DNA from: an uncultured Eubacteriales bacterium | Lineage (GTDB): Bacteria; Bacillota; Clostridia; Oscillospirales; Acutalibacteraceae | Direction of reading: 5' to 3' | Assembly: GCA_910577755.1 (NCBI GenBank) | Contig: CAJTNL010000010.1 | Coordinates: forward strand, 1 to 64,000 | Length of the DNA: 64,000 nt | In this document: piece after piece, positions 1 through 8,327 of the stretch | How positions within the stretch are numbered: position 1 is the first letter of the stretch | How the letters are laid out: every line of letters starts with the position of its first letter | Program-made: the position numbers and the translations under genes | The notes under the pieces: model-generated | Told to the model about the DNA's origin: nothing | Database searches by the model: none | The model's input: the letters and a program-made list of their open reading frames with translations, nothing else

Positions 1-1054
1 ATCTTTGAGATGTGTGCGGGCGGCATGGGTTCAAGGAGCATAGCGACCACCCTTAACAATGAGGGCGTACTCTCCCCCGCAGAGTACAACCGATTTAAAA
101 ACCATGACCCAGAGAAAGATGGGGTTTTTGTCCGTAAACGCTACTGGTGTCAGACATATATCCGAACCATGCTCCAAAATGAGATATTTATCGGGAGCAT
201 GGTGCAGGGCAGGCAGTACACACCGTTCTACCGCACAAAAAAACGGGTGAAAAATGACAGGGAAGATTGGATTGTCGTCAAAGGTATGCAAGAGCCGATT
301 ATCTCCGAGGAACTGTTTGAGCAGGCTCAAAAGGCACTCTACTCCCGCAAAATCCAGCCCCGCAAAGACAGCCCGCACCATGTAGACCCCGATGTTTTCT
401 CTGGGCTGTTCCGCTGCGAAGCCTGCGGGACGGCGATGCGGAAACACCGCATACATAATGGGAAATATATCTACTATGTATGTGGTCGCCACCACCAGCA
501 GGGGAAATTCGCCTGCTCAAGCCATTACATCAACTGCGATGTGATTACCCGCCTTGTCCGTGAGGACATAAAAAGAAACGCCGTCCTGTTTGCAGAGGAT
601 ACGGAACGGGCGGTAAGGGAACTGACAGAAAAAATGCTCTGATGACCAGAAGAAAATGTCGCAGATGAAATCCGAGCTGACTGCTTCAAGAAAACAGCTT
701 GCAGGGCTTGACGCAAAGCTCCGACGGGCATATGAGGACAACCTTTCTGGCAAGCTGCCAGACCATATTTTCACGATGCTTATTGGGAACTACGATGAAG
801 AAAAGGAAACATTGCAGCGTACCATCCGTGAACTTGAGAAACGCATTGACGCTTCCAACGCCGCAAGGTCTGACGTGGAGCGTTTCTCAAAGCTAATCCA
901 GAAGTACACCAGTTTTGAGGAACTCGACAGCTTCATGCTCCATGAGCTGATTGAGAAAATCACAATCTACGAAACGCCGAACATGGGGCGTTACCGCAAA
1001 GGGAAAGAGAAAATCGTTACGATTTATTATAAGTTTGTGAAGGCGTTACAGTAA
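1..1054 (+). pseudogene. Large serine recombinase, C-terminal part, frameshifted
   Basis: This is the 3' portion of a large serine recombinase (TndX/TnpX type), which excises and integrates mobile elements by DNA cleavage with a catalytic serine. The catalytic N-terminus lies left of the window. Visible are the recombinase domain, a zinc-ribbon with CEAC and a second Cys pair (about bases 412-510), and a C-terminal coiled-coil ending at the TAA at 1052. The first frame stops at TGA 640-642 and homologous sequence resumes at once in the next frame (SDDQKKM, then ATG 656). Reading ATG-CTC-TCT-GAT instead of the present ATG-CTC-TGA restores the frame, so loss of one CT unit is the simplest cause. 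The gene ends about 20 bp before a second recombinase fragment on the other strand. Confidence 0.85.
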
Positions 1055-1077
1055 ACGCCCTTTATACCAAAATGAAC

Positions 1078-1159
1078 ACTCATCATCTACAGAAAGCCTG
1101 CAATATAACGCTGTGATCTTTTCTTCTGTCTGCCCATTTAATTTCGTTGCTGTTGTCAT
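1078..1159 (-). pseudogene. Serine recombinase N-terminal fragment, interrupted
   Basis: ATG at 1157-1159, preceded by an AGGAG ribosome site, opens a reading frame beginning MTTATKLNGQTEEKITALYC and continuing RLSVDDE. This is the start of the catalytic domain of a large serine recombinase of Tn4451-like elements. After the codons for VDDE the similarity stops abruptly near 1077 and the frame runs ten unrelated codons to a stop at 1046. The rest of the gene is not in the window. The break lies just beyond the 3' end of the plus-strand recombinase, as expected if that element inserted here. The gene sits downstream of tnpW in the same orientation, the usual position for the element's own recombinase. 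Confidence 0.75.
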
Positions 1160-1279
1160 AATTCGTTTCTCCTTTCCGACAACAGGGCATAGCAAAGGCA
1201 AGATTATCCTACTATGCCGGCCGTCTATTTCCATTGTGCGATATTAAATTAGTTTTTCGGACAGTATCAATTCGTTGAA

Positions 1280-1522
1280 TTATTCCATTACACATTGCTT
1301 GCTGTTTAGATTAAAATGCGTGGATACTTCATAGGTTGTCCCGCCGATTTTCATTGTAAAGTTATCTTCACTGAAACGGCGTACCTTACTGTAATCAAAA
1401 AGGCAGTCCTCACTTCGGGGCAGTAAATAATCCGCCACACCGATTTTTTCGGTATTGTCTATCGTCTCAGGCGGCAGAGCATATATGACTTCGTTATTCG
1501 GATAAATCTCAGTTTTCTTCAT
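1280..1522 (-). CDS. tnpW: TnpW family transposon protein, shortened by a stop codon
   Basis: The 80-residue product contains KIGGTTYEVSTHFN near its C-terminus, the hallmark of the TnpW family of small proteins in Tn4451-like and related conjugative elements. Their function is not established. The frame ends at TAA (1280-1282), yet eleven further codons (FNELILSEKLI) follow in the same frame to a TAA at 1244-1246. That looks like the normal TnpW tail with CAA changed to TAA. The start ATG at 1520-1522 overlaps the parB stop codon (ATGA), so the genes were translationally coupled. The loss is small and the protein may still be functional. Confidence 0.75.
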   Translation of the reverse strand: MKKTEIYPNNEVIYALPPETIDNTEKIGVADYLLPRSEDCLFDYSKVRRFSEDNFTMKIGGTTYEVSTHFNLNSKQCVME

Positions 1523-2402
1523 ATCGCCACCTTACCTTTCATCACGGCTTCTGCGTTTCTGTTATAGTCGTAAAGCAGTTTCAGAATGGTATCGCTCATC
1601 TGCTTTTGCGTGTAGTTCTTTGGGAAAAACGCCTTCAAATCCTGCGCCTTAAAGCTGATCCGCTCGGTTTGATTGGCTTTTTCTTCCGACATAATCCCAT
1701 AGATATTATCCGAAGAAAGCGTACCTTGCTATGCCTCTTTCTTCATGCGGACGCTCTGTGCGTGGGAAGGGGTACGGTCATTCAGGCTCATAGCATCCAG
1801 CAAGATTTTCTGCTGTTCTTCGGACAGATAGGACAATTCTACCGCCGGACTGAGTGCAATCACGCCCTCGTCAACCTTGTCAATCAGTTCGGGAACAAGG
1901 CGAGTTAAGCGGATATATCGAAACATTTGGTCACGGCTTTCATTCTGAGTTTTTCCGATTTTGGCGGCTGTATCCGACTTTGTCGCAACTTGCGATAAAG
2001 TTAAATCTGTGCGTTTGCCCTGCATTTTCATTGCTTCCATTTTCATTTTGTAAGCAAAGGCTTTTCGCTTGGAAGTATCTGTTCACGGTGAAGATTACTG
2101 TCAACAACCGCAATCATTGCTTCGTTGCGATCCAGGGGATAAATTAAGGCGGGAAATTCGGAAAGTCCTGATTTGATGGCTGCGTATAATCTGCGGTGTC
2201 CACTAACCACCTCATATTCATCTGTATTCTCAATCGAGCGGACAATTAACGGACAAAGTATGCCTTGCTCTCTAATACTTTCAACAAAAATTTCCATATC
2301 CTCGTTATCAATTATCTTGAAGGGATGTCCCTCAAAAGTGCGGAGTTTATCTACTTGAATATTAGCCGCCTTTTTTTTCGGTGGGTTGATTGTATTTATC
2401 AT
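1519..2402 (-). pseudogene. parB: ParB/Spo0J-like partition protein, broken
   Basis: This is a ParB/RepB/Spo0J-family DNA-binding protein of the kind carried by mobilisable elements. The N-terminal part has the conserved EYEVVSGHRRLYAA motif and NLHREQILPSEK. The helix-turn-helix region TLSQVATKSDTAAKIGK follows in another frame. A missing A in the A-run whose complement is 2062-2065 accounts for the shift (SEKPLLTK-stop instead of SEKAFAYKMKMEA). A second lesion is an in-frame TAG at 1729-1731, most simply from CAG. Past it the frame continues through FFPKNYTQKQMSDTILKLL to TGA at 1519. The start overlaps the relaxase stop by ATGA. Two independent lesions make a functional product very unlikely. 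Confidence 0.85.
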
Positions 2403-3750
2403 CGTTTATACCTTCTTTCTTTGTGTTTCGTTGCTATGGCAGTTTCCATCTGCCGTTCAGTTTCTAATAGCTTTTCAATTCTCGGTATCTTTTCAAGAAT
2501 TGTTTTTGCGGTGGATAGCTCTTTTCGCAGAGACTTGATTTTGCGGTAATATCTCTCGCTTCGGTATTAAGAGTTTCACTTTTCCTGTGGCGGTTGCGGT
2601 TATATACCGCTTGCCTTTCTTTTTCCAATGCAGAAATTTGTTTCCGTGTTTCGCCGATAAACGAAACAAGCTCCTGCGGAGAATCAATCTGTTTCTCATA
2701 CAGGAAATTGTATTCATCAAGGGTTTTATTCAGTTTGATAACCTTTTGCCGCATTTCAGGTGACAGAGGTCGGGGAGAAGCAGGAGAGATATTGTTACCT
2801 GTAATCAGCTTGCATAACTCGATAATTAGTTCAAATAATACCTGTATGCCATCCATCTTTTTCATTTTGAGATACTCGATTTCAAGCAGAAGTAACGGCG
2901 TATATTTGGGCTTGTGAAACGGAATATAGCCAACATAACGCTGATTGTCGATCAATCGTTCACGAATTGCCTGTGGAGTATATTCTTTTCCCAATCTGTC
3001 TAAGCGTACCGCCCTCTGTCAGCTTGGCGCTTTCACGGAATAGTGGGCAAAGCTTTCATCACGCTGTATTTCATAGCCCATATCCTTTAGGCGGAGTTCA
3101 AAGGCTTTGAAATTGGTGGACTGGGCAAGTGCGGTATCAATATCCGCCTTTAACAGTTCCCGATGCGACATACCGCCGATCTGTTTCGGCCAGTAATCCT
3201 TTTTCGCTCCGCCGTAAAATTCGGCTTCTTTCAAGACGCTTTTTCCGTATTCCAGACATACGGCGTCAGAGATTTCATGAAGCTTATGATGATCGGAGAT
3301 ATGATTTTCAAACTTCCTGCCCGTCTTAAAGGATACGGAATTTACTACAAAATGGTTATGGAGATTATCTGTGTTCAGGTGGGGGGGAACAACAATTTCA
3401 TATTTCTTGCCCCACATACGCCTTGCGGTTTCCAAACCGATTTTGTGTGCTTCTTCGGGCGTAACTTCGCCAGTCTGAAAGCTCTGATAGCCGTGATATG
3501 CCACATTCCCGCCTGTCTTCCCGAAGCGTTTTTTCGTTGCCGTCATACGCTCGTAGGCTCTTTTAGCATTGCAGTTGATACCGCTGACATGCATACGCTT
3601 ATCGCTCTTTTTATCGTTGAATACATACTGTAAAGCGGCATACAAATCGCTGTCCATATATTTTTTATCTATGGTCTTGTCGGGATTTTCCGCATAGTCG
3701 ATAACTTCTTTTAGTCTGTTTTTAACAGGTCAAAAGCCCGTGGTTGCCAT
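2399..3750 (-). pseudogene. MobA/VirD2-like relaxase, broken
   Basis: Relaxases nick the transfer origin and lead the strand into a recipient. The three-histidine metal site is visible as HLNTDNLHNHFVVNS, and NVAYHGYQSF and FKTGRKFENHISDHH are typical of Tn4451-family Mob proteins. From ATG 3748-3750 the frame reads MATTGF and then TGA at 3730-3732, where the family has Trp. A second in-frame TGA lies at 3019-3021 (codon 244). A one-base loss in the A-run complementary to 2539-2542 shifts the frame, and the true C-terminus (IPRIEKLLETERQME) continues to TGA 2399-2401, overlapping parB. Three lesions mean this element can no longer mobilise itself with its own relaxase. Confidence 0.88.
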
Positions 3751-4052
3751 TTATACCACCAGCCTTTCCTTTTGAGGCAAAATTAACTCTGCGGTAATTT
3801 CATCAACCAGAGCGATGATTCTTTCTTCCGTATCTGCCGTAATTTTTCCCTCAACAGCAACGCAGAGTTCGTCCAGCTTATCATTAAAAGAGAAGAATAC
3901 TTCAGGTAAAGCTGCTCTCGGCATATATCCCAAAGCACGCTGACGGAGATATTTTGATATAGACAAGCCGCATCTTTCAGCGTTACGTTCTATGAGTCTT
4001 TTCTCTTTTTCGCTCAACGGATAAACAGATTTTTATTTTTAACTTCATTCAT
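3751..4052 (-). pseudogene. mobC: MobC-like relaxosome accessory protein, frameshifted
   Basis: The sequence LSEKEKRLIERNAERCGLS followed by SKYLRQRALGY is typical of MobC/relaxosome ribbon-helix-helix proteins, which help the relaxase at the transfer origin. The natural start is probably ATG 4050-4052, preceded by an AAGGA ribosome site and reading MNEVKNK. The MobC body (KSVYPLSEKEK) is in a different frame; a one-base loss in the A-runs complementary to 4030-4040 explains this. An internal TTG at 4015-4017 would open the remaining 88 codons but has no good ribosome site. The stop abuts the relaxase start. Confidence 0.7.
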
Positions 4053-4764
4053 AACATCAGTCCTTTCCTTAAATTTGGGGTGTTAGGGGCGGCAGCCCTT
4101 AAAGTGAAATTGGCTCTCAAAGCCGATTAGTCGGAAACTGTCAATACAGTTTCCCTGCTTGTTACGGTATGCGACATCTCTGCTGTCTTTCCAGTGGGTG
4201 TTTTGCCGTTCTATCTGAATGCAGTTCCTGCCCCCGTCTCAGGCGGCGTTGTCTTGCTCATATCATCGCAAAATCATATCCCATTCAGCCGGTCATTCAG
4301 TTGTAACCGGCGTTTCGGGCAACAAAAAAGCCGGTACATCCAGATGGTATGTACCGACCGAAAATAGTCAGACTTCTCCCTTAGTTTGGAAGAAGGGTAA
4401 TCGCATCCAAATGTAACCGGCTTTGAAATTCAAAGTCGAAACTGTCCTTTACGCTTTCCGATTGCCGACAGTTCAAAGCAATTCAGAAGCGGCGGTATTT
4501 TCGCTTAGCATATCGCAGCATTGTCCGACTAAAAGTTGTCCTCTCAAAAAGTGTGATTATAATATGTATTCAGTTGCAACTCTCTTGTGAGAGTATTTTA
4601 TTGTACTTTAAGAAACAACTGTTTGTCAATACTTCCAGAATAAGTTTTTGAATATTTTTTGAAACAGTGGGGAATACTATTTAATTTATATCAAAAAATG
4701 GAGCTTAATTGATATCCTAATTACTTTTGACATACAAGTTTGGAATAATATATACATATAGTTG
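4053..4764. other. Non-coding spacer of the mobilisable element, candidate oriT region
   Basis: I see no convincing gene here. The spacer holds a near-perfect hairpin at 4332-4356, a 10-bp direct repeat TGTAACCGGC at 4302-4311 and 4412-4421, a 15-nt palindrome CTTTGAA-A-TTCAAAG at 4421-4435, and a short hairpin ACTCTC-TTGT-GAGAGT at 4579-4594 followed by a T-rich stretch. Its position directly upstream of mobC and the relaxase gene is where the transfer origin of such elements usually lies. That function is inferred, not shown. Confidence 0.5.
4332..4356. repeat. Hairpin, candidate part of oriT
   Basis: Left arm CGGTACATCCA and right arm TGGTATGTACCG pair over eleven bases with one bulged T and a two-base loop. 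The hairpin lies about 280 bp upstream of mobC between copies of TGTAACCGGC. Relaxase nick sites often neighbour such repeats, but no nick consensus is identified. Confidence 0.4.
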
Positions 4765-4804
4765 TTGCTATTTTCAAAACTGTATGGTATAATAATTGCA
4801 TACA
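4765..4804 (+). promoter_or_regulatory. Promoter and candidate AbiEi operator
   Basis: A -10 box TATAAT at 4788-4793 lies 17 bp after TTGCTA (4765-4770, four of six matches to the -35 consensus). The -10 box is flanked by the inverted repeat TGTATG (4781-4786) and CATACA (4799-4804). AbiEi-type antitoxins are known to repress their own promoter by binding inverted repeats, so this is a reasonable operator candidate. No other promoter of similar quality was noticed between here and abiEii. Confidence 0.5.
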
Positions 4805-4839
4805 TTATTCATTTTTGCGTGCTGAAAGTGGGTGTCTGC

Positions 4840-5444
4840 TTGAGTGAAAAAGAAATTTTAAAAATGGTAATTGAAAATAACGGCGGCATTGCAAAACTTC
4901 AGATTTTGCCGCTAACGGGGTAAATAAGTACGAGGTAGCGGCTTTTTGTAAAGAAGGAGTCATTGAAAGAATTCGCAGAGGATTTTATCAGCTCCCTCAA
5001 AGTAAAAGTATTACAGAAGAACAGCTCATACGGGAGTTTCTTCCGCAAGGGGTTATTTGTGTAGAATCCGCTTTATTTCACTACGGATATAGCGATTTTT
5101 CTTCTCGTGAATGGTCGATTGCTGTGCCGAGAACAGCGTCTCGTGCCGTAAAGAACATTGAAGAATTTCCGATGAAAGCTTACTATATTCAAAAGGAATT
5201 TTTAGATATAGGTAAGTCCACAAGCAATTTTAATGGTGTAATATTGCCTGTGTATGACTGTGAGAGAACAATATGCGATTGTTTTAAGTACCGCACAAAA
5301 CTTGACAACGAAATTTTTAATAAGGCTGTCAATGCCTATGCTGCTGATGAAAAAAAGAACCTTGCAAATTTGTCTAAATACGCAAAGGAAATGAAGCTTT
5401 ATACAAAGGTTATGAATGTAATGGAGGTGCTACTTAATGGCTGA
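4840..5444 (+). pseudogene. AbiEi-type antitoxin, frameshifted
   Basis: In Type IV toxin-antitoxin systems AbiEi is the antitoxin and transcriptional repressor for the AbiEii nucleotidyltransferase toxin. A TTG at 4840-4842 opens a winged-helix start (SEKEILKMVIENNGGIAK). The frame then hits TAA at 4921-4923. The family sequence TSDFAANGVNKYEVAAFC, then GVIERIRRGFYQLP, continues in the frame one base back. A lost A in the run at 4893-4896 (GCAAAACT for GCAAAAACT) accounts for it. The rest is intact to the stop at 5444 and overlaps abiEii by 8 bp. The intact part from an internal GTG at 5124 lacks the DNA-binding domain. Confidence 0.75.
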
Positions 5445-6333
5445 TCTAGCTGCGTCCGTGCTTGCACGTCTCAAAAACAAAGCTGCTGAAAGCGGTAGAA
5501 GCTATCAGCTCTGCTTGCAACTCTTTTGCCAAGAGGAATTTTTGCGCCGTTTGGAAAAGTCCAAGTATGCTGAAAACCTCGTGTTGAAAGGCGGCTTATT
5601 CCTCTATTCCCTTACTGAATTTGATAGTCGAGTAACGGTTGATGTGGATTTTTTGCTTCGGCAAATACCCAATACACCGGAACAGTTAAAAAGTGTACTT
5701 GAAGAAATTATAGCAGTTCATACCGGCAATGATTTTGTTACCTTTGAGATAAAGGATGTTGCACCTATTGCCGTTGCGAAGAAATATGCCGGTATAGGTG
5801 CATCAATAGTTGCTCGTATAAAAAACACACGCACACCGTTCAGTATTGATTTCGGCGTAGGTGATGTCATTGTACCGAAGCAGGAGAAAAGGAGAATTCC
5901 GACACAGCTTGATGATTTTATTGCACCTACAGTTAATACTTACTCCATTGAAACGACTATTGCTGAGAAAATTGATGCAATCCTCAGCCTGATGGAATTT
6001 TCCAGCCGCATGAAAGACTATTACGATATTTATTATCTTGCAAATAAGTTTGATTTTGACGGTAAGGTGCTGACCGAAGCACTTAGAAAAACCTTTACGA
6101 ACCGTGAACACAATTTTACAGAAGAGCAATTTGAACAGGTTATGGGTTTTGATGACGATGCGGCAATGCAGAAGAAATGGAAAGCCTTTGTTCGTAAAAT
6201 AGACACAAAAACGGATAATTACAGCGCCGTGCTGAACACAATAAAAGTCTTTTTAACAAAACCGTTTACAGCAGCGGTCGGAGGTAAAGAATTTATTAAA
6301 AAATGGTCTGCCACTAATGGCGAGTGGATGTAA
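5437..6333 (+). CDS. AbiEii/AbiGii-family nucleotidyltransferase toxin
   Basis: This 298-residue protein is the toxin of an AbiE Type IV system, which blocks phage growth through nucleotidyltransferase activity. The polymerase-beta-like signature is visible as KGGLFLYSL followed by RVTVDVDFL (about residues 48-72), giving the GG and DxD catalytic pattern. A later IETTIAEKIDAIL and RMKDYYDIYYL match the family's second conserved region. The length is usual and I see no lesion. The start ATG lies inside the end of the antitoxin gene. Oddly, the cognate antitoxin is frameshifted; either that shift is an artefact, the shorter antitoxin suffices, or the toxin is tolerated or inactive. Confidence 0.85.
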   Translation: MADLAASVLARLKNKAAESGRSYQLCLQLFCQEEFLRRLEKSKYAENLVLKGGLFLYSLTEFDSRVTVDVDFLLRQIPNTPEQLKSVLEEIIAVHTGNDFVTFEIKDVAPIAVAKKYAGIGASIVARIKNTRTPFSIDFGVGDVIVPKQEKRRIPTQLDDFIAPTVNTYSIETTIAEKIDAILSLMEFSSRMKDYYDIYYLANKFDFDGKVLTEALRKTFTNREHNFTEEQFEQVMGFDDDAAMQKKWKAFVRKIDTKTDNYSAVLNTIKVFLTKPFTAAVGGKEFIKKWSATNGEWM

Positions 6334-6349
6334 TAGGAGGAATCGTATT

Positions 6350-6613
6350 ATGGGTAATCCAATTAAAGACTTATTTGATAAAGTATCCTTGATTAAAGAT
6401 ATTGCAGAAAGAGAAAATATTATTTGCAATTATCAAAAATATTGTTTGCTGGATAGAGATGATGCGATTAAAAAAATTCAGTAATTAAGAATAAGCGATA
6501 AAGATGTAGCGGCAGTTACTGCTGCAAATCTTTCCGTATCTTCGATCCCTTTCAGTCAGTCAACAAGCGATCAAATTGTTGGAGAGTTAGCTATGCAGAG
6601 GGATATTTTGTAG
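6350..6613 (+). pseudogene. Small ORF of unknown function, interrupted by a stop
   Basis: After a GGAGG ribosome site, ATG 6350 opens a 44-codon frame (MGNPIKDLFDKVSLIKD and onward) that meets TAA at 6482-6484. It continues open in the same frame (LRISDKDVAAVTAANLSVSS and onward) to TAG 6611-6613. Undamaged it would give about 87 residues. I do not recognise the family. It sits 35 bp upstream of the methylase gene and seems to be part of the same transcript as abiEii and mod. Confidence 0.4.
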
Positions 6614-6647
6614 TCAAAGCTGATTAAGAAATAGGCGGAGGAAAATA

Positions 6648-8324
6648 ATGAGTACAAATATATCAAAACAAAAGCGTGAGGACTTGCTGAATAAAATAAA
6701 AGAAATCCGTACCTTTATTTCTGCTGCCCCGCAGGATGAGAATACAGGTAATCTGCTTTCCTATCTTTCAGATCTTGAAAAAGATGTGAATGGTAAGAAA
6801 TATGGTCTTGTATTTGAGGAGCACCGTGAAGAAATTGATGAGGTGTTGGATACACATACGCCGGTACTAACCGAGGATAAAGACCTTTTTATTGATAACG
6901 GTGGACAGATGAATTTTCTCATTGAGGGGGATAACCTTGCTTCGCTAAAATTGATTGAAAAAACGCACAAAGGTAAAATTGACCTTATTTACATAGACCC
7001 GCCGTATAATACAGGCGCAGCGAATTGGATTTATGACAATAACTATGTGGATAGAAATGATCTGTTTAAACATAGTAAATGGCTTAGTATGATGCAGCAA
7101 CGTCTTATAATAGCAAAAAAATTATTAACGGATAAGGGCGTTCTAATATGCGCCATTGATGAAAACGAAAGTGCAACATTGCGCCTCTTGTTGGATGAAA
7201 TTTTTGGCGAAAACTATGAATATGACTGTGTTACGATTGTTCACAATCCTCGTGGAATACAAGGCAAAAACTTTTCATACACTAATGAATTTGCATACTT
7301 TGTCATTCCGAAAGGTGATAGGGTAATTGGTGAACGCCACCTATCAGATAACGAGGTCTATTGGTCACCCTTGCGAAATTGGGGTAGTGAATCTTTGAGA
7401 ACAGATGCAAAGAATTGTTTTTACCCGATCCTTGTCAAAGACGATAAAATAATTGGCTTTGGCGATGTATCTCCTGATGATTACCACCCTAAAAAGAATG
7501 AAATTCTGGATGATGGTAGCATAGCAATATATCCTATTGATACTAAAGGAATCGAACGCAAATGGAGATATGCACGACAATCGGTAGAAGGAATTTCCGA
7601 CTATCTTGCTGTAAAAAAAGCAAAGGGAGTGTATGACATTGAATTGGGTAAAACCTTTGGGACGTATAAAACAGTTTGGTTAAACCCTAAGTATGATGCT
7701 AACGGTTACGGAAAACAGTTATTAAATTCGTTACTTCCTAACTGTCCGTTTGATTTTCCTAAGTCACTGTGGAATGTCTATGATTGCATATATTCTGTTG
7801 TGGCAAAAAGGCAAGGAGCCACGATACTTGATTTTTTTGCAGGCAGTGGTACAACAGGGCATGCTGTTATGAAACTGAACGCAGAGGATGACGGTAATCG
7901 CAAATTTATCCTCTGCACCAATAACGAAAATAACATCTGCCGTGATGTAACCTATGAGCGCATCAAGCGTGTCATCGACAAAGAGGGTTATGCCGCATCT
8001 CTAAAATATTACAAGGTGGACTATATTCCTATCTCTAATCGTATGTACTACGAATATGCCGATGAGTTGCTCTCTCATATTCGTGAATTGGTGGAAATGG
8101 AAAACGGCGTGAACTTTACGGACAATGCTGAAATTGCTATCGTGCTGACCGAAGAAGATCTTGCCGATTTTATGGCGAATATCGAAGCCTATTGCAAGTG
8201 CCGCAAGCTGTATATGGGGCACGATCTGCTGCCTGATGAGGAGCAGGAACAGTCCCTTGCTGGTCACGACATTGAAATCAATATTATTCCCGATTACTAC
8301 TATCAGGATTTACAGGAGGTGTAA
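6648..8324 (+). CDS. mod: Type III restriction-modification methyltransferase subunit (Mod)
   Basis: This 558-residue DNA adenine-N6 methyltransferase recognises and methylates the target site of a Type III system and is also needed for cleavage. Motif IV DPPYNTG is at residues 117-123. The S-adenosylmethionine motif FFAGSGTTG follows at about 395-403, so the order is that of the beta class typical of Type III Mod. The region between them should hold the target recognition domain. The start ATG 6648 follows a GGCGGAGG ribosome site. The gene ends three bases before res. The frame is intact, and no repeat tract suggesting phase variation is seen. Confidence 0.9.
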   Translation: MSTNISKQKREDLLNKIKEIRTFISAAPQDENTGNLLSYLSDLEKDVNGKKYGLVFEEHREEIDEVLDTHTPVLTEDKDLFIDNGGQMNFLIEGDNLASLKLIEKTHKGKIDLIYIDPPYNTGAANWIYDNNYVDRNDLFKHSKWLSMMQQRLIIAKKLLTDKGVLICAIDENESATLRLLLDEIFGENYEYDCVTIVHNPRGIQGKNFSYTNEFAYFVIPKGDRVIGERHLSDNEVYWSPLRNWGSESLRTDAKNCFYPILVKDDKIIGFGDVSPDDYHPKKNEILDDGSIAIYPIDTKGIERKWRYARQSVEGISDYLAVKKAKGVYDIELGKTFGTYKTVWLNPKYDANGYGKQLLNSLLPNCPFDFPKSLWNVYDCIYSVVAKRQGATILDFFAGSGTTGHAVMKLNAEDDGNRKFILCTNNENNICRDVTYERIKRVIDKEGYAASLKYYKVDYIPISNRMYYEYADELLSHIRELVEMENGVNFTDNAEIAIVLTEEDLADFMANIEAYCKCRKLYMGHDLLPDEEQEQSLAGHDIEINIIPDYYYQDLQEV

Positions 8325-8327
8325 ACG

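Noticed and set aside
2399..3750. TGA read as tryptophan, since one relaxase TGA stands at a Trp position
   Set aside because: TGA ends many intact genes in the window, and the same region also has TAG, TAA and frameshift lesions, so decay is the simpler reading.
4219..4416. 65-codon open frame in the spacer upstream of mobC
   Set aside because: It has no ribosome site and runs across a hairpin and repeats; composition is unlike the neighbouring proteins.
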